A DNA stretch of 41,068 bases from CALODL01 sp942492115 (GTDB taxonomy: Bacteria > Planctomycetota > Phycisphaerae > UBA1845 > CAIVHJ01): positions 1-41,068 of the forward strand of contig CALODL010000026.1 of assembly GCA_942492115.1 (NCBI GenBank), read 5' to 3'. Positions 1-7,834 of this stretch are shown here, one piece after another; position 1 is the first letter of the stretch; each line of letters begins with the position of its first letter. The notes under the pieces are model-generated. The model was not told the origin of the DNA, did no database searches, and saw only the letters and a list, made by a program, of their open reading frames with translations. The translations under genes and the position numbers were made by a program.

Positions 1-1
1 C

Positions 2-841
2 GTGGATGCCGGTCCGCATCGCGAAGAAGAAATGAGTCGCGAAACTGCTGATCTCATCGTCGGCATTCTCGAGGAGCACCACTTCCATACGCTGGACATT
101 ACCGGTGGGGCGCCCGAGATCAATCATGTGTTTCGTTTCCTGGCCGAGCGCGGAGCGGCACTGTGTGATCGCGTCATCGATCGCTCCAACCTCACGATAT
201 TCTTCGAACGAGGTCACGAAGACCTGCCGGAATTTCTCGCTGCACATCGCATCGAAGTCACCGCATCGTTGCCGTGCTACGATGCGGCAAACGTCGACCG
301 CCAGCGCGGCCGTGGAGTTTTTGACAAGAGCATCGAGGGGTTGCTGCGGCTCAATGCGCTGGGCTACGGCCGACCCGACAGCCCGCTGGTGCTCAACCTG
401 GTGTTCAACCCGCTCGGCCCCACGCTTCCTCCTGATCAGCGTGAACTCGAGGACCGTTACCATGCAGAGCTGGGCGACCGCTTCGGCATCGTATTCAATC
501 AATTGTTCACCATCACCAACATGCCAATCAACCGCTTTCGCCATGACCTCGAGCGCCGGGGTGAGTTGATGCCGTACATGCAGCGGTTGCAACAGGCATT
601 CAATCCAACCACGGTCGACCATGTCATGTGCCGCAACCTCGTGTCAGTCAGCTGGGACGGCCAGATCCATGACTGTGATTTCAATCAGATGTTGGATATG
701 CCAATCGACGATCGCGGGCCCCGCCATATTCGCGACTTCGATGCTCGGCGCCTCGAGGGACGAAGGATACGTACGGCGGCGCATTGCTTCGCCTGCACGG
801 CGGGGAGTGGCTCGTCGTGTGAAGGCGCGGTGACCGGGTGA
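2..841 (+). CDS. arsS: ArsS-type radical SAM protein, C-terminal part (5' end outside window)
   Basis: This is the C-terminal ~279 residues of an arsenosugar-biosynthesis radical SAM protein (TIGR04167/DUF3641 family). The family is thought to attach the 5'-deoxyadenosyl group to methylated arsenic. The reading frame runs in from the window edge. The first visible residues (VDAGP) match the end of the family's Fe-S cysteine region, which usually reads CHVDAGP, so the radical SAM cysteines lie just upstream and the GTG at position 2 is not a real start. Family marks that are visible are the TGGAPE motif near residue 35, a conserved CDFNQMLD block around residue 225, and the Cys-rich tail HCFACTAGSGSSC. 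The stop overlaps the next start as GTGA. The downstream genes (TIGR04282/TIGR04283 modules, ArsM) are the expected companions. The identification is strong; the substrate is inferred from the family. Confidence 0.88.
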   Translation: MDAGPHREEEMSRETADLIVGILEEHHFHTLDITGGAPEINHVFRFLAERGAALCDRVIDRSNLTIFFERGHEDLPEFLAAHRIEVTASLPCYDAANVDRQRGRGVFDKSIEGLLRLNALGYGRPDSPLVLNLVFNPLGPTLPPDQRELEDRYHAELGDRFGIVFNQLFTITNMPINRFRHDLERRGELMPYMQRLQQAFNPTTVDHVMCRNLVSVSWDGQIHDCDFNQMLDMPIDDRGPRHIRDFDARRLEGRRIRTAAHCFACTAGSGSSCEGAVTG

Positions 842-2871
842 ACGTCGGTATCGTTATTCCCGCATTGAACGAGGCTGAGTGCATCGGCCCGGTCGTCTCC
901 GACTGTCTGAGACACACGCCCAACGAGGACAATGTCCGCGTTGTTGTTTGCGACAACGGCTCAACTGACGATACGGCAACAGCCGCGCGCAATGCCGGTG
1001 CTGAAGTCGTCGGCGAATCCCGGCGTGGATACGGCGCAGCCTGTTCTGCGGCTATCAGCCATCTTGACCAATGGCCTGACGCGCTGGTCTTCGTTGACGG
1101 GGACGGATCGTCCGACCTCCGCGGACTCCCGGCCCTGCTCGAACCGATTCGTGTGCATGACGCCGACGTGGTCATAGGTTGGCGCAGCACTGCGGTGCCG
1201 GGTGCGATGACACTCCCTCAGCGCATGGGCAACACGCTGACCTGCGGCTTGTTGCGTGTGCGCTTCGGTGTTCGCCATCTCGACCTTGGCCCCTTCCGTG
1301 CAGTCACCCGTGTGGCGTTCGAACGCATGGCAATGATCGATCGGACGTGGGGGTGGAACGTCGAGATGCACATCAAGGCGGTCCGTCTGGGCCTCAAGAT
1401 CGTCCAGTTGCCCGTGCACTGGCGTGTGCGGTACGCCGGCGCCTCCAAGATCAGTGGCCGCCTGTCGGGTGTGGTTCGGGCAGGCAGCCGGATTCTGTAT
1501 ACGTTTGGACGCTGGAGCTGGGGCGGACGTCGGCATATCCCGGCAACCCTGCCAGAAATCGTGTGCTTCGTCCGCAAGCCGGTCGAGGGCATGGTCAAGA
1601 CCCGGCTGTCCGCAGACATCGGTGCGGCCCGGGCCACGCAGTACTACCGTCGAATGGCCATGACCACGCACCGGGCGGTGCTGGGTCTGCAGGATGCGGG
1701 ACTTGCGAGCGCTACGATCTGCGGCACAGGCGGCACGTTGCGCGACTTCCGCGACTGGCTACCCGAAGCCGCCCGCTACCGCTTGCAGCATGGCGGCAGT
1801 CTTGGCGAACGATTGTCCGCAGCATTCGTCGACGCGTTCAGTCGCGGTGCGCCGCGCGTCGCGGCGATCGGGACCGACTGTCCGACTCTCGACGAATCTA
1901 CGATCGCGCGGGCGCTTGGGGCGTTGTCCACCCACGATGTCAGCGTGGTCCCTGCTGAAGACGGCGGCTACGCTCTGATCGCAATGAAAAGGCACATCAA
2001 GGAGCTGTTCACCGACATGCCGTGGAGTACCAACCGCGTATTGATCGAAACCCGAGAGCGCTGCGCCGCCCTCGGCCTGAAGCTGGCCGAACTGGAACCC
2101 CTGTGTGACATCGACACCGCGGCCGACCTGAATCATCTGCCTCGTGTTATTTCCATCATCACGCCCATGCTCAATGAACGCAATTACGTCGACACGATGC
2201 TCACGACACTCACCGAACAAGCCGCTGCGTGCCAGGAGAGGGTCGAGTTCATCGTCGCCGACGGCGGCTCGACCGATGGGTCAATGGCCGCGGCCGAGCG
2301 TCACGGCGCCACTGTAATCAGCGCACCACGCGGCCGGGCGCTCCAGATGAATGCCGCCGCAGGCCGGGCCAACGGTCAGTGGTTGTGGTTCGTCCACGCC
2401 GATTGCCGTCCAGCCCCACAAGGATTGCGCACCCTGCTGGCGTGTATCGACCGGCATCCGCGTGTCGTGTGGGGATACTTCACTCCGCGTATCGATGCAC
2501 GGGGCATCAGATACCGCCTCAATGAGGCGCTGATAGGATTGAGGTCACGGATTCTCAGTCTGCCCTTCGGTGACCAGGGGCTGTTCGTTCGCCGCGACGT
2601 ATTCGAACAACTGGGTGGCTACGCTGAACTGCCGATCATGGAGGACGTTTCGCTTGCCCGCGCGCTGCGACTTCGTGCACGCCCCACGCGCATCGCGAGC
2701 CCCCTGTTGACCAGCGCCCGACGCTGGCAGCGGAATGGCTATTGGCGCACGACCGTCTTGAACTGGCGTATTCAGTTCGAATACCTCGTGCTGGGGCGCG
2801 ACTGCCGTGGCCTGGCGCAGCGCTATCACTCCACAAGCCATGCGGCAGGCATGCCCGGAAACTACGAATAG
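838..2871 (+). CDS. Three-module glycosyltransferase fusion (GT2 + TIGR04282 + TIGR04283)
   Basis: A 677-residue protein made of three GT-A-type modules. Residues 1 to about 235 are a GT2 domain resembling dolichyl-phosphate mannose synthase, with VIPALNE at the start, DNGSTDDT and a VDGDGSSD metal-binding segment. Residues about 238-432 match TIGR04282 (DUF2064), with FVRKP.EG.VKTRL, GTDCPTL and AEDGGYAL. Residues about 436-665 are a second GT2 of the TIGR04283 type, with ITPMLNE, DGGSTDGS, RGRALQMNAAA, FVHADC and FGDQGLFVRRD. TIGR04282 and TIGR04283 are commonly encoded as separate genes beside ArsS, which supports a role in adding or modifying the sugar of arsenosugars. Here they are joined to each other and to an additional GT2. 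The GTG start overlaps the arsS stop, implying translational coupling. Module assignments are firm; acceptor and donor are unknown. Confidence 0.88.
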   Translation: MNVGIVIPALNEAECIGPVVSDCLRHTPNEDNVRVVVCDNGSTDDTATAARNAGAEVVGESRRGYGAACSAAISHLDQWPDALVFVDGDGSSDLRGLPALLEPIRVHDADVVIGWRSTAVPGAMTLPQRMGNTLTCGLLRVRFGVRHLDLGPFRAVTRVAFERMAMIDRTWGWNVEMHIKAVRLGLKIVQLPVHWRVRYAGASKISGRLSGVVRAGSRILYTFGRWSWGGRRHIPATLPEIVCFVRKPVEGMVKTRLSADIGAARATQYYRRMAMTTHRAVLGLQDAGLASATICGTGGTLRDFRDWLPEAARYRLQHGGSLGERLSAAFVDAFSRGAPRVAAIGTDCPTLDESTIARALGALSTHDVSVVPAEDGGYALIAMKRHIKELFTDMPWSTNRVLIETRERCAALGLKLAELEPLCDIDTAADLNHLPRVISIITPMLNERNYVDTMLTTLTEQAAACQERVEFIVADGGSTDGSMAAAERHGATVISAPRGRALQMNAAAGRANGQWLWFVHADCRPAPQGLRTLLACIDRHPRVVWGYFTPRIDARGIRYRLNEALIGLRSRILSLPFGDQGLFVRRDVFEQLGGYAELPIMEDVSLARALRLRARPTRIASPLLTSARRWQRNGYWRTTVLNWRIQFEYLVLGRDCRGLAQRYHSTSHAAGMPGNYE

Positions 2872-2882
2872 GAGAAGCATGA

Positions 2883-4052
2883 ATGCGTACCACATCCACA
2901 CACCACCTGGACGTCGAGACGGCAGTGAGCGAGCGGTACTCGACTGGCGCCAGGGAACAAGCAGCCGACCTGTGCTGCCCGGTCGACTATGACCCGAACC
3001 TGCTGGAGGCGCTGCCGGACGAAATCCTGGAACGGGATTACGGCTGCGGCGACCCCTCACGTTTCGTGCATGAAGGTGACGTCGTACTTGACCTCGGCTC
3101 CGGCGCCGGCAAGATTTGCTATATTGCTTCGCAAGTCACCGGGGCCGCCGGGCGTGTCATCGGCATTGATATGAATGCTGACATGTTGGCTGTGGCCCGT
3201 CTTCATCAAGCGGACATCGCCCGACGCATCGGACACGACAATGTGTCGTTTCATCGCGGTCGCATCCAGGACCTGGCCATCGACCTCGATGTCGTCGACG
3301 GGCTGCTCGAGCAGTACCCGGTCCGCAACACGACGGATCTCGCCGCCCTCGAGCGGCGGCTCGAACACCTGCGATCCGCAGCACCCATGATCGCGGATTG
3401 CACGATCGACATCGTATTGTCCAATTGCGTGCTCAACCTGGTCAAACCCGAGGACAAGGCCCAGCTCTTCTCCGAAATCCACCGTGTTCTCAAAACTGGG
3501 GGCAGGGCAGCGATTTCGGACATTGTGTGCGACGAGGCCGTCCCCGCACATATGCTGGCGGACCCCGAACTGTGGTCAGGTTGCATCGCGGGCGCTTACG
3601 AGGAACTGGCCTTCCTGGAAGCCTTCCGTCACGCCGGGTTCCAGGGCATCGAGATGGCCAAGCGTGACTCCGAGCCGTGGCGCGTAGTCGAGGGCATCGA
3701 GTTCCGCTCTGTCACCGTGGTCGCACATAAGGCACCGGAAGGCGCGTGTATGGAACATCGTCAAGCGGTCGTTTATCGTGGTCCATTCAGCCAGGTCCGT
3801 GACGATGATGGCCACCTGTTTCGCCGCGGGGTGCGATCGGCAGTGTGCGGCAAGACCTATGACTGGCTGCGGAACGGTCCGTTCGCACCATACTTCTACT
3901 TCATCGATCCGCGCGTAGCGATCGGTGCCGCGCAGGCCAGGCCCTTCGACTGCAGTCGTACGGCACCACGTCATCCGCGAGAAACCAAGGGCCAGGAATA
4001 CGATATTACGACCGAGGCACGCGAGTGTTGCCCCGATGAGGATTGTTGCTGA
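2883..4052 (+). CDS. arsM: Arsenite S-adenosylmethyltransferase
   Basis: A 389-residue SAM-dependent methyltransferase that would methylate As(III) in the cytoplasm. The SAM-binding loop DLGSGAG is at residues 70-76. Three cysteines match the As(III)-binding set of ArsM: C55 (YGCGDP), C182 (SNCVLNLV) and C234 (SGCIAGA); the last two are 52 apart, close to the spacing in algal ArsM. It has an additional N-terminal CCP (C31-C32) and the C-terminal extension of long ArsM proteins, ending in a Cys-rich CCPDEDCC tail. A GGAG ribosome-binding site lies just before the start, and ATG at 2883 was preferred over the out-of-frame ATG at 2879. It sits between the glycosyltransferase fusion and the DUF547 gene, whose ATG overlaps its stop (TGATG). 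Function is confident by family and context. Confidence 0.93.
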   Translation: MRTTSTHHLDVETAVSERYSTGAREQAADLCCPVDYDPNLLEALPDEILERDYGCGDPSRFVHEGDVVLDLGSGAGKICYIASQVTGAAGRVIGIDMNADMLAVARLHQADIARRIGHDNVSFHRGRIQDLAIDLDVVDGLLEQYPVRNTTDLAALERRLEHLRSAAPMIADCTIDIVLSNCVLNLVKPEDKAQLFSEIHRVLKTGGRAAISDIVCDEAVPAHMLADPELWSGCIAGAYEELAFLEAFRHAGFQGIEMAKRDSEPWRVVEGIEFRSVTVVAHKAPEGACMEHRQAVVYRGPFSQVRDDDGHLFRRGVRSAVCGKTYDWLRNGPFAPYFYFIDPRVAIGAAQARPFDCSRTAPRHPRETKGQEYDITTEARECCPDEDCC

Positions 4053-4939
4053 TGTCCGAAGATATACCCATGTCGCACGCAAAGACCCATCCAGACTCGA
4101 ACAGCGGGTCGATCGACCTACCCCACAGCGACTTGCCCGGCAAAATCATTGTTCTTGTCATCCTTGCGGCGGTCGGCGTGTTCGCATATCGCAAACTCAC
4201 CGTCCAACCCGTGATCACCCCTTCCGAAGCCTTTGTTTCGACGCCGGAACAAACAGCAACCATCGATCATGGACCGTTCAACGATTTACTGGCCACCTTC
4301 GTCCGAAACGGAGTTGTCGACTACACCGGCCTGAAGACACGGGCCACCGATCTGGATGCCTACCTCACGATGCTCGCGAGCCTGGATCCTGATGCCTACG
4401 ATCGCGACGAGAAACTGGCGCTGTACATCAACGCCTACAACGCCGCGACCCTGCGGCTCGTACTCAACTATTGGCCAGGTCTCGGCTCGATCAAGGAACT
4501 ACCCAATTCGAAACGCTGGAAAGACAAACGTTGGCGCGTCGCGGGCAAACTCATGTCATTGGACGAGATCGAGCACCAGGTTCTGCGCAGCAAATTCAAG
4601 GAACCGCGCATCCACTTTGCCATCGTGTGCGCGTCGATCGGGTGCCCGATCCTGCGCAGTGAGGCTTTTGTCGCCTCCCGTATCAACGTGCAACTCGAAG
4701 ACCAGACCCATCTCGCCCTCAACGACCCGCGGTATCTTCAATGGGACCCGGCATCACGGACGCTCCGGGTCACGAAGATTTTCAACTGGTTTCGTGAGGA
4801 CTTCCAGCAGGGTGACGCCACGATCGTCGATTTCATCGCCGCCCGCCTGCCGGATGACACCGCACGCGCCATCCGCAGCGACCGCACCACCATTCGGGTG
4901 GACTATCTGGACTGGGACTGGACCATCAACGGCAAATAG
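4052..4939 (+). CDS. DUF547 domain protein, membrane anchored
   Basis: About 295 residues. The start is taken at the ATG overlapping the arsM stop; an in-frame TTG nine bases earlier is less likely. A single hydrophobic segment near residues 29-48 (KIIVLVILAAVGVFAY) suggests an N-terminal signal anchor with the rest outside the cytoplasm. The soluble part matches DUF547: an N-terminal LLATFVRNGVVDY segment, INAYNAATLRLVL in the middle, LDEIEHQVLR, then IHFAIVCASIGCP with the conserved cysteine, and a C-terminal KIFNWFREDF block. DUF547 proteins often neighbour arsenosugar genes but their biochemical role is not established. Its translational coupling to arsM argues for a shared pathway. It could be an envelope partner or a protease-like fold; nothing in the sequence decides. 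Confidence 0.85.
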   Translation: MSEDIPMSHAKTHPDSNSGSIDLPHSDLPGKIIVLVILAAVGVFAYRKLTVQPVITPSEAFVSTPEQTATIDHGPFNDLLATFVRNGVVDYTGLKTRATDLDAYLTMLASLDPDAYDRDEKLALYINAYNAATLRLVLNYWPGLGSIKELPNSKRWKDKRWRVAGKLMSLDEIEHQVLRSKFKEPRIHFAIVCASIGCPILRSEAFVASRINVQLEDQTHLALNDPRYLQWDPASRTLRVTKIFNWFREDFQQGDATIVDFIAARLPDDTARAIRSDRTTIRVDYLDWDWTINGK

Positions 4940-5119
4940 CCTTGTCCTGCGCAACAGGGCACTGAATTGTGTCATGAACGGCTCCCAAACCCGACTGATC
5001 CGTCCGATCTCGCGCTGGCGCAGGACCGGCAACCGTGATAGCCCGCCAGGGCACGCGCGTCATCATCGAACAGGTGGCCCCGGTGTCCACCACGATCAGT
5101 CTTCAGGAGTCAGGACATC

Positions 5120-7690
5120 ATGGGCTTGATCCAGCGCTACGCAAAGTGGTTGCACACGCAGTGGCCAGCCGGCACGGTCGAGAACTTGCCCGATGTCGCC
5201 GAGGATGGCTCGACCCAGGTACCCGGCTTGTATGTCGTGGGGGACCTCACCGGCATCCCCTTACTCAAGTTCTCCGCCCATACTGGCGCTCGCGCCATTC
5301 AGACCATCGTCGGCGACAGTGCCTTCCAGCATGACCGTGGGGCAACCGACGCACACGTGCTTGACGTGGTGATCATCGGCGGCGGCGTCTCGGGCATGGC
5401 CGCGGCTCTCGAAGCCAGCAAGAACAAGCTGAACATGCAGTTGGTCGAGGCTGCCGAGCCGTTCTCGACCATTGTGAACTTCCCCAAGGGAAAACCCATT
5501 TATACCTATCCTACCGACATGACTCCGGCGGGAGACCTGCAGTTCAGCGCCACGGTCAAGGAACCGCTGGTCGAGGAGCTTTACGCTCAAACGCTCGAGC
5601 GTGGCATCACGCCGCTCAAAGCCCGCGCCGAACAAATCACCCGTCGTGGCCGGCTGCTCGAGGTGATCCTTGACGGCCGCGACAATCTCGTCGCCCGCCG
5701 GGTGGTCGTCGCGATCGGGCGTTCGGGTAACTTCCGAACCCTCGGGGTCCCGGGCGAGGACGCCGGCAAGGTATTCAACCGTTTGCACGACCCCCGGGAC
5801 TTCTGCGGGCAGAACATCCTCGTCGTTGGCGGTGGTGACAGCGCACTGGAAACAGCCATTGCTTTGGGTGAGTGTGGCGCGCACGTCACACTGTCCTATC
5901 GCAAACCTGAGTTCAGTCGCCCCAAACAAGATAATGTCGAGCGTCTGCAGCGCCTGCTCAACGATGACAGCCCGCCTGCCGTGGGCGCCGAGCCCCAACG
6001 TGGGTCTGTCACCCTGCTAATGCCGAGTACAGTCCAGGACATTCGAAGTGACGCCGTCATCCTGAAGACGCCCGATGGCTCACAGACCGTCCCAAACGAT
6101 GCGGTCTTCACCATGCTCGGCCGCGAGGCGCCGTTAGACTTCTTTCGCCGCAGCGGTGTCCGGATCCGCGGCGAATGGCAGACCCGCACGTGGGTATCAT
6201 GCATCCTGTTCGTCCTCTTCTGTATCCTGTTATACCATTGGAAAAGCGACCTCGGACTGCCGGTCAAGGCGTGGTTCAAGGCACACCACTGGTTCCCGTT
6301 CAACGTGGCCAACCCGGCCAACCCCACTTCACTGATCGGCACCATCCGCCTGTCCATGCAGAACCCGAGCTTTTACTATTCGCTGGCCTACTGCGTCTGC
6401 GTGTTCGTGTTCGGCCTCAGGCGCATTCGACGACGCCGGACGCCCTATGTCACGGCACAAACCAGTTGCCTCATTGCAGTGCAGTGGATTCCTCTGTTTC
6501 TCATGCCCTATGTCGTCCTGCCTGCGCTCGGTCACGCCGGCCAGTTCGGTACGCGCCACACGGTCACGACGCTATCTCCCGCACGGGCGGCGGACCTGCT
6601 CAAAGTCTACGGCGACCTCCCCGATGGTCCCGTCGAAGATCCGACCGCACTGCTTTTAACCGGCGCTCTGCCTTCAACGCTGAACGCGTGGCCGGCGTTG
6701 ACCGTCGAGAAGTCGTGGGGGCAGCGCTTGCTCGCCCGATCCACGGGGCCGGACATACCCACGCGCGAAGCAACCATTCGGCTCGACAACGCCCGGATCC
6801 ACTGGCGTGATGACACCGCACCGTCGAGCACATTCGCAGACACCTTTTTCCCAGCCAGCGAATGGTCGGCGCACGGCCGCGAGTACTGGCGCGCGGTCGG
6901 GTTCATTCTGGCCTGGCCGCTGTTGCCGTGGAACATCTTCACCGACCAGCCACTGTGGGGTTGGATCATCGTGGGCGCCATCCAGACTCTCGTGATCATA
7001 CCATTGCTGATCCGCCGTTGGGGTAAGGGCGCGTACTGTGGATGGATCTGCTCGTGCGGGGCGCTGGCCGAGACCATGGGCGACGCCCACCGCCACAAGA
7101 TGCCGCACGGCCCGCTATGGAACCGCGTCAACATGATCGGGCAGGTGTTCCTGCTGTTCGCGTTCATATTGCTGCTGCTCCGGATTGTCTCATGGATCAC
7201 GCCCGGCACCGATTGGATCGACAGTGCGTACAGTGCGCTGTTCAGCGGGAAGACTGCCGGCGGCGGCCAGATCGGTGGTGTGATGCGCTATATGAACTAC
7301 GCATGGTTCGTCGACCTGCTGTGGGCTGGGATCCTCGGCGTGTGCTTCTACTTCTGGTTCAGTGGCCGGGTGTGGTGCAGATTCGCATGTCCCCTGGCAG
7401 CCCTGATGCACATCTACACGCGCTTCAGCACGTTTCGAATCGCAGCCGACAAGAAAAAATGCATCTCGTGCAACGTGTGCACCTCGGTCTGTCACCAGGG
7501 CATCGATGTCATGAACTTTGCCAACAAGGGCCTGCACATGGAAGATCCTGAATGTGTGCGCTGTAGCGCATGCGTGCAATCGTGCCCCACAGGTGTACTG
7601 GAATTCGTCCAGATCCGTATCGACAGCGGCGCCGTCACGCACCGCGATCGCCTGGCCGCATCACCGGTCCGCATGGCCGAGAACCACTAG
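5120..7690 (+). CDS. Membrane-bound FAD/NAD(P) oxidoreductase fused to a NosR/CcoG-like 4Fe-4S module
   Basis: An 856-residue redox protein. Residues 1-70 resemble the C-terminal FAD-binding tail of thioredoxin-reductase-like proteins (VPGLYVVGDLTG). Residues ~80-350 are a two-Rossmann flavoprotein with GGGVSG at 87-92 and GGGDS at 237-241. Hydrophobic segments then begin near residue 360. The second half resembles the NosR/CcoG membrane module, with CGWICSCGALAE and CRFACPLAAL cysteine motifs. Two ferredoxin 4Fe-4S sites follow: C781, C784, C787, C791 and C812, C815, C818, C822. The likely job is moving electrons between NAD(P)H or a thiol-like partner and a membrane or periplasmic acceptor. 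ATG at 5120 has an AGGAG site 10 bases upstream. It lies 180 bases after the DUF547 gene on the same strand, so it may belong to the arsenic operon; the electron partner is unknown. Confidence 0.85.
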   Translation: MGLIQRYAKWLHTQWPAGTVENLPDVAEDGSTQVPGLYVVGDLTGIPLLKFSAHTGARAIQTIVGDSAFQHDRGATDAHVLDVVIIGGGVSGMAAALEASKNKLNMQLVEAAEPFSTIVNFPKGKPIYTYPTDMTPAGDLQFSATVKEPLVEELYAQTLERGITPLKARAEQITRRGRLLEVILDGRDNLVARRVVVAIGRSGNFRTLGVPGEDAGKVFNRLHDPRDFCGQNILVVGGGDSALETAIALGECGAHVTLSYRKPEFSRPKQDNVERLQRLLNDDSPPAVGAEPQRGSVTLLMPSTVQDIRSDAVILKTPDGSQTVPNDAVFTMLGREAPLDFFRRSGVRIRGEWQTRTWVSCILFVLFCILLYHWKSDLGLPVKAWFKAHHWFPFNVANPANPTSLIGTIRLSMQNPSFYYSLAYCVCVFVFGLRRIRRRRTPYVTAQTSCLIAVQWIPLFLMPYVVLPALGHAGQFGTRHTVTTLSPARAADLLKVYGDLPDGPVEDPTALLLTGALPSTLNAWPALTVEKSWGQRLLARSTGPDIPTREATIRLDNARIHWRDDTAPSSTFADTFFPASEWSAHGREYWRAVGFILAWPLLPWNIFTDQPLWGWIIVGAIQTLVIIPLLIRRWGKGAYCGWICSCGALAETMGDAHRHKMPHGPLWNRVNMIGQVFLLFAFILLLLRIVSWITPGTDWIDSAYSALFSGKTAGGGQIGGVMRYMNYAWFVDLLWAGILGVCFYFWFSGRVWCRFACPLAALMHIYTRFSTFRIAADKKKCISCNVCTSVCHQGIDVMNFANKGLHMEDPECVRCSACVQSCPTGVLEFVQIRIDSGAVTHRDRLAASPVRMAENH

Positions 7691-7744
7691 GCCCGGTGCT
7701 CTGCCGACCAGCATGATGCGCAAGCACAATGGCTTGGTACACTT

Positions 7745-7801
7745 ACAGGCCCCTTGGATCGCCAGCACGCACCGGTCTATCATTAGACACCAGGGGCCTG
7801 T
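7745..7801 (+). promoter_or_regulatory. Candidate promoter enclosed by an inverted repeat
   Basis: A sigma-70-like pair TTGGAT (7754-7759) and TATCAT (7778-7783) with an 18-base spacer lies upstream of the subtilase gene. It is framed by a perfect 9-base inverted repeat, ACAGGCCCC at 7745-7753 and GGGGCCTGT at 7793-7801. The arms could bind a regulator, or form a stem at the end of the upstream operon. Pattern reading only. Confidence 0.35.
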
Positions 7802-7834
7802 GGGACCTGGTGCCCTTATAAGGATTTCAGCATC

